From contig CABTMH010000002.1 in assembly GCA_902485915.1 (NCBI GenBank), positions 1-9,647 on the forward strand: a stretch of 9,647 bases of DNA. The letters are read 5' to 3'. The translations under genes were made by a program, and so were the position numbers. Below are positions 5,694 through 9,647 of the stretch, piece by piece (within the stretch, counting starts at the first letter, position 1; every line of letters starts with the position of its first letter). The notes under the pieces were generated by a model. It worked only from the letters and a program-made list of their open reading frames with translations. It was not told where the DNA came from and made no database searches. The stretch comes from an uncultured Oribacterium sp. Its GTDB lineage: Bacteria; Bacillota; Clostridia; Lachnospirales; Lachnospiraceae.

Positions 5694-8600
5694 CTTTCTC
5701 CCTGCGTTTCACGAGGATGAGATATCCTAAAGCGATCAGCATGAGTGCCATACCGCTCATCGTCGTCATCAGTGTGCCCATGCCGCCGGTCTCCGGAAGC
5801 TCGATGCCCGCCGTGTTGTAGATGGTGACGGTCTTGCCGTCTTCACCAAATGCAACAACACTTGATGTAATCTCTGGCTGCTTCAACAGTCCATTTTCAA
5901 TGACGAAAGAAATCGGATCTGTCAGAAGATTGTATCCAGCCGGTGCTGTGATCTCTGTAAGCTGGTATGTACCATCCAGGAGGTGGGTCAGCTTAATGCC
6001 GTCTGTCGGAATCGTAAACCGGCCATCACTGTCAACGTCTTCAATGCCGGTTACCGGCTTATACTCACTTCCCTCCAGTCTCTTGATTTCGAATACTGCG
6101 CCGTCCAGAGAAATCTCTGTTCCATTCGCCGCCTTCGATTTCTTGTAGAACGTAAGCTCTGTCTCTATCGCTGCGTTCTTGACGATGGTCATCTTATCAA
6201 CGCTTCCATCACCAGTCATACTCACCGTACCATCTGCAGCGATCGTCGCCGCATAAATCGTTCCGTTTGTAACGTAACCAGCCGGTGCCTTCGTCTCCTT
6301 GATGTAGTAGGTGGTTCCTTTTTTAGTATTGTACGGCAGGTCCGTAAACTCTACTAAGCCAGTGATGTCCTTCGATGTTGCGGTAACAGCGTCAGTACTG
6401 CCCTCACGGTGCCACGGAGTTGCTGCGTTTGCATCGGTGTACAATGTAAACTCCGCACCTTTAAGCTTCTTCGCCGTATCACCGGCATCCACCTTCGTAA
6501 ACTGGATATTCTCTGCACGAGATCGATATTCATTACTAAAAGTCACTTCGTTATCGAAGAAACTGTCAAATTTCTCTCCATCAGATCCCATGGTTCCTAA
6601 TGCGATATCACCAGAGGTTGTTCCTTCTACCGATGTCGTTTCTTTTCCAACCACGGATGTGGTCTTCACATATGGAATTTCTCCTGTTCCACCATTCGTA
6701 TCCGGTGTCTCTGTCGAAATATTCTCTATCACACGGTAAACTTTTCTAGGATCGAGCTCGGAGAATGTATAACTGCCATCCTTAAACGCGGAATACTTAA
6801 CGGTATGCAGATCCTGATAGCTTGTATCTGGCGCACCATAGTTCTTTTCCTGAAGCGTGAATGTTGCTTCTTTAAATTTCTCCCCATCTGGTGCTGCCGT
6901 TGAAGTCTCGCCATTAATCTTAAACGTCTTAAACTTCTTATGAATCTTCACTTTTTTGGTATTTACCGTTGCATTATTCTTAACCTCAACCCTTACATAT
7001 CCAGCCGATGGAACAGTGGCACTGCTTCCTTCAATTTTACTGTTATCTGAATTATATGCCTCGTAGCTCACCTCATAAATCTGTCCCTGATCTACTTCCT
7101 CAACCTGAATTTGGGTTCCGTTAGCAATACCATCAAAGTTTACCGTCTCACCTGCCTTAATCTTAAAGGTGCCGTCTTTTTTGTTCGTCCAATACGTTGT
7201 GTCAGTTTCACCCGAACGTGTAAACGCCTGATGTTTAGCAACCTCTCCGTTCTTAAGAAGCTTTAAAGTGTACTCTTCTTCCGCTGCCTGTGTAGCATCC
7301 AGTCCATCAACCGTTTTTGTGATGTTTACACTGCCATCCGGAATCGGAGGGATATTGACCTTGATCTTCAGGTTCGATGCACCTGCACCTCGTTCCATGT
7401 AGAAAATCTGGATCTTATGCTGGGTGCCATCTGCAAATGTTTTGTCTCCTTTCCATCTTGTCGTACCAAGTTTATCTGCAACAGAGAACTTGTCGTGGAT
7501 TGTGTGCCTGTGCCATGTCAAACTTTCGCCCTGCTTACGATTTGTATACTTCACTTCTCCTGTTGCGAAATTGATACTTCCGCTCTGGGCATCGTGGATA
7601 CCACCCAGGTCAAGAACGAGGACACCGTCAATGTATACAACCATGTCATCATCACCGGTGAATTCAAAAATCATGTCCTCACCGTTTACCTGACCGCCTA
7701 CCGGCTGGTAGAAATCTGCTACACCGTACAGGCCGAAGTAAAAATTAACAGTCTCATTCAGCCCGTATAATGCTTCATTGTATCTCGGATCGGTCTCCTT
7801 GAGCTCAGCACCTGTATCATCAAATAAATTACGGTTCTTTAATATCTTGCTGGTATTCAGCGTATTGAATGGAAGGAAATTACCTCGCTTGTAGTAAAAC
7901 AGATTCTCTTCACTCGGTGAACCCAACTGATTGTAAACAGTAAACTCATTGTTGTAAGTAGTATTATCACCATTTCTAGATGCTCGTGTCGCAAACCACT
8001 CCGCACTGTTATAGTAGAAATAACCGGTTTCATCATATACAGACTTTACAAACAGCTTATTTACTTCTGTACTTGTTCCGCACCAAGTGCTGAGCGATCT
8101 ACCATTATACGAATCTCTTGTGATCAAAGTAGGGAAACTACCCGGTTCGATCGGCGAAGAATACAGTCCTTGTGTAAGCGAACCATCCTTATTCTTATAT
8201 CCGCCGCTCGTGAATCTGCTATCCTTACTAAAGTCTGTCATATACAGTTTGAAGCCCTTCTTTGCACTATCTACGGTTTCAACTGTCGTAAGCTTTATTC
8301 CCTTAGTATAGACTACATAAATCGTATCTTTATCATCGAGATTCTTTGTTTCTCCTTTTTCCTGCTTGCCTCCTTCAGTCTTTGTTATAATCATCGTATA
8401 CTGCCACTTGGTTTCTTCCCCATCCTTCTCAATCTTCTTCAGCTTATGGTCAATCAGTGCGCTGCCCTCAAACTCACCACCGTTATGTGCCAGTCTCACT
8501 TCTTTGAAGGTGTATTTCTTGTCTTTGTCCTTACTCTTATCTGCAGCATACTTACTGAAGTCAAATTCTTTAAGATCTTTGTACTCTTCTTCCTCCGTTA

Positions 8601-9647
8601 TGTCCTTAAGTTCTGCATTAGGTTTAACATTTCCTTCGTTCTTGGTTCCTGTGCTATCAGTATAGATAAATTCAACCGTCGCTTCCTTCTTCTGCGTTTG
8701 CGTTCCAAATGTAATGGTGAAGCTCGAGAAGCTGTTTACGGTGAAGGTACTTTCGACTGCGACAGCTTCTTCCGGGAGAATCTTCTTCGATTCTGCTGCG
8801 GTTTCTGCGATGGCTGCGGTTTCTTCGTCCGCATTCTCTGCGTCTACGGTCTGGAGTTCAGTGACCTTACCATCTCCGTCGACCGGCTTGATCGTTCCGT
8901 GGTCGGATGCAGCGTCTTCGCGATATTCTGCGACGGTGTCGACATTGACCGCGTCCGTGCTCTTCTCCTCGAGGTGGCGGATCGCCATGGTACTGATGTC
9001 TGCATCCTCCGGGAGTGCTTCCTTATAGACCTTGATTCTTACCTTGACGGCGCTGGAAGGTTCGACTTCCTCGCCGGCTGCGTTTACGAAGCGGATGTCC
9101 AGGGACTGCGAGTTCTCATAGACGCCATCGGCCTTGAGGGCTTCGACCTGCTTCTCCGTGAGGGTATCCTCACCGACGGCCAGGCTGCCATCCTCGGCTT
9201 CTTCCGGCTTCGCGAGTTCCTTAAGTTCGAGCTCGACGGCCTCGGTAAATGCAGTATCCTCGGCGAATACATTGACTTCGTAACGATCGGTGATCTCTGC
9301 GGACCAGAAGGACTTCGAGAGGTCATCGAGGGTGTACTGGAGGACACGTGCGCTGGCTACAGAGCCATCGACGAGGTCGGCGGCGCTGGTCTCCTTCAGG
9401 AGGGCCTTCCGCTCGTTCTCGAGCGCGATGTCCATATCGGTCTTCACGGCTGCGGTGGTTTCGATCGCTGCTGCCGGAGTGGTTTCCTCTGTCTTCGGGG
9501 CTTCGATTCCGGTATCCGCTGCCGGGGTGGTTTCTTCGGTCTTCGGTACTTCGTTGCCGGTATCTGCTGCCGGAGTGGTTTCTTCGGTCTTCGGTGCTTC
9601 GATTCCGGTATCTGCTACCGGAGTGGTTTCTTCGGTCTTCGGGGCTT
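5680..9647 (-). CDS. Giant LPETG surface adhesin with fibro-slime/PA14-like domain, likely pilus tip (5' end outside window)
   Basis: 1321 residues are visible; the start and signal peptide lie beyond 9647, and the GTG at 9447 is only an internal Val. Residues 1-62 are 16-residue repeats. Residues 63-315 are an acidic, Ala/Glu-rich region ending in FTVNSFSSFTITFG. A beta-rich stretch follows to about 450. Residues 451-766 are a fibro-slime/PA14-like module with the signature FTGDDDMVVYIDG (662-674) and LVLDLGGIHDA; such modules are proposed to bind glycans through a Ca-binding Asp cluster. Then come two Cna-like domains (768-894, 895-1041) and two SpaA-type Cna_B domains. The latter carry isopeptide triads K1051/E1117/N1157 and K1168/E1231/N1277, with E-boxes YYIKETKAPAGY and YQLTEITAPAGY. 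The anchor is LPETG (1283-1287), a membrane segment and KRREKGG. First in the cluster and largest, it fits a tip adhesin; the ligand is unknown. The sole visible Cys is C522. Confidence 0.9.
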   Translation of the reverse strand, partial: APKTEETTPVADTGIEAPKTEETTPAADTGNEVPKTEETTPAADTGIEAPKTEETTPAAAIETTAAVKTDMDIALENERKALLKETSAADLVDGSVASARVLQYTLDDLSKSFWSAEITDRYEVNVFAEDTAFTEAVELELKELAKPEEAEDGSLAVGEDTLTEKQVEALKADGVYENSQSLDIRFVNAAGEEVEPSSAVKVRIKVYKEALPEDADISTMAIRHLEEKSTDAVNVDTVAEYREDAASDHGTIKPVDGDGKVTELQTVDAENADEETAAIAETAAESKKILPEEAVAVESTFTVNSFSSFTITFGTQTQKKEATVEFIYTDSTGTKNEGNVKPNAELKDITEEEEYKDLKEFDFSKYAADKSKDKDKKYTFKEVRLAHNGGEFEGSALIDHKLKKIEKDGEETKWQYTMIITKTEGGKQEKGETKNLDDKDTIYVVYTKGIKLTTVETVDSAKKGFKLYMTDFSKDSRFTSGGYKNKDGSLTQGLYSSPIEPGSFPTLITRDSYNGRSLSTWCGTSTEVNKLFVKSVYDETGYFYYNSAEWFATRASRNGDNTTYNNEFTVYNQLGSPSEENLFYYKRGNFLPFNTLNTSKILKNRNLFDDTGAELKETDPRYNEALYGLNETVNFYFGLYGVADFYQPVGGQVNGEDMIFEFTGDDDMVVYIDGVLVLDLGGIHDAQSGSINFATGEVKYTNRKQGESLTWHRHTIHDKFSVADKLGTTRWKGDKTFADGTQHKIQIFYMERGAGASNLKIKVNIPPIPDGSVNITKTVDGLDATQAAEEEYTLKLLKNGEVAKHQAFTRSGETDTTYWTNKKDGTFKIKAGETVNFDGIANGTQIQVEEVDQGQIYEVSYEAYNSDNSKIEGSSATVPSAGYVRVEVKNNATVNTKKVKIHKKFKTFKINGETSTAAPDGEKFKEATFTLQEKNYGAPDTSYQDLHTVKYSAFKDGSYTFSELDPRKVYRVIENISTETPDTNGGTGEIPYVKTTSVVGKETTSVEGTTSGDIALGTMGSDGEKFDSFFDNEVTFSNEYRSRAENIQFTKVDAGDTAKKLKGAEFTLYTDANAATPWHREGSTDAVTATSKDITGLVEFTDLPYNTKKGTTYYIKETKAPAGYVTNGTIYAATIAADGTVSMTGDGSVDKMTIVKNAAIETELTFYKKSKAANGTEISLDGAVFEIKRLEGSEYKPVTGIEDVDSDGRFTIPTDGIKLTHLLDGTYQLTEITAPAGYNLLTDPISFVIENGLLKQPEITSSVVAFGEDGKTVTIYNTAGIELPETGGMGTLMTTMSGMALMLIALGYLILVKRREKGGLN
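9460..9645 (-). repeat. 48-bp in-frame tandem repeats in the tip-adhesin gene
   Basis: Units at 9598-9645, 9550-9597 and 9502-9549, plus a shortened one at 9460-9501, encode variants of APKTEETTPAADTGIE. Differences between full units are single residues (A/V, I/N). The array continues past the window edge, so the copy number is unknown. The unit length is a multiple of three, so gain or loss of units changes protein length, not frame. The Pro/Thr/Glu-rich make-up suggests an extended stalk. Confidence 0.93.

Noticed and set aside
9445..9447. GTG at 9447 as start of the tip protein
   Set aside because: The frame stays open to the window edge through the 16-residue repeats, there is no signal peptide after the GTG, and a wall-anchored protein needs one.

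Overview
The window suggests a Gram-positive, probably anaerobic member of the Bacillota, most like Clostridia/Lachnospiraceae. This rests on strong AGGAGG-type ribosome sites, a LacX-type mutarotase, a class C sortase, and pilin types (Cna_B, FctA/Spy0128-like, fibro-slime tip) common in gut and oral Clostridia. The taxon is an inference; no rRNA or other marker is present.

Layout. Positions 1-387 (+) hold the 3' end of an alanine racemase gene. It converges on a LacX-like aldose 1-epimerase (462-1334, -). The two genes meet in a 37-bp tandem repeat (385-495) that carries both stop codons. Positions 1335-1763 hold no convincing intact gene: a short coding-like remnant, several dyads, and a strong leftward terminator (1670-1707). 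From 9647 down to 1764, all on the - strand, lies a sortase-assembled pilus cluster. In transcription order it comprises a very large LPETG tip adhesin with a fibro-slime/PA14-like domain (5680->9647, 5' end outside the window), an LPSTG backbone pilin (4032-5495), a class C sortase (2992-3879), and a second, FctA-like pilin (1764-3014). The last has a Gly-rich spacer and no LPXTG motif.

How it works together (inference from known sortase-pilus systems). Precursors are exported by their signal peptides. The class C sortase cleaves the LPSTG/LPETG motifs and joins subunits to a pilin lysine. The fibro-slime protein would cap the fibre as adhesin, and the FctA-like protein probably sits at the base or as a minor subunit. 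Several Cna_B/FctA domains show the Lys-Glu-Asn set expected for internal isopeptide bonds.

The most unusual features are as follows. The pilus genes show a compositional mosaic, with central ectodomains near 40% GC but sortase, anchors and the tip N-terminal part at 53-68%. The tip protein begins, in this window, with 48-bp in-frame tandem repeats. Stop-codon-bearing 3' gene ends have been tandemly duplicated at two separate loci. Hairpins without U-tracts sit in both pilus intergenic gaps and over the tip stop codon. I see no CRISPR, tRNA, rRNA or insertion sequence.
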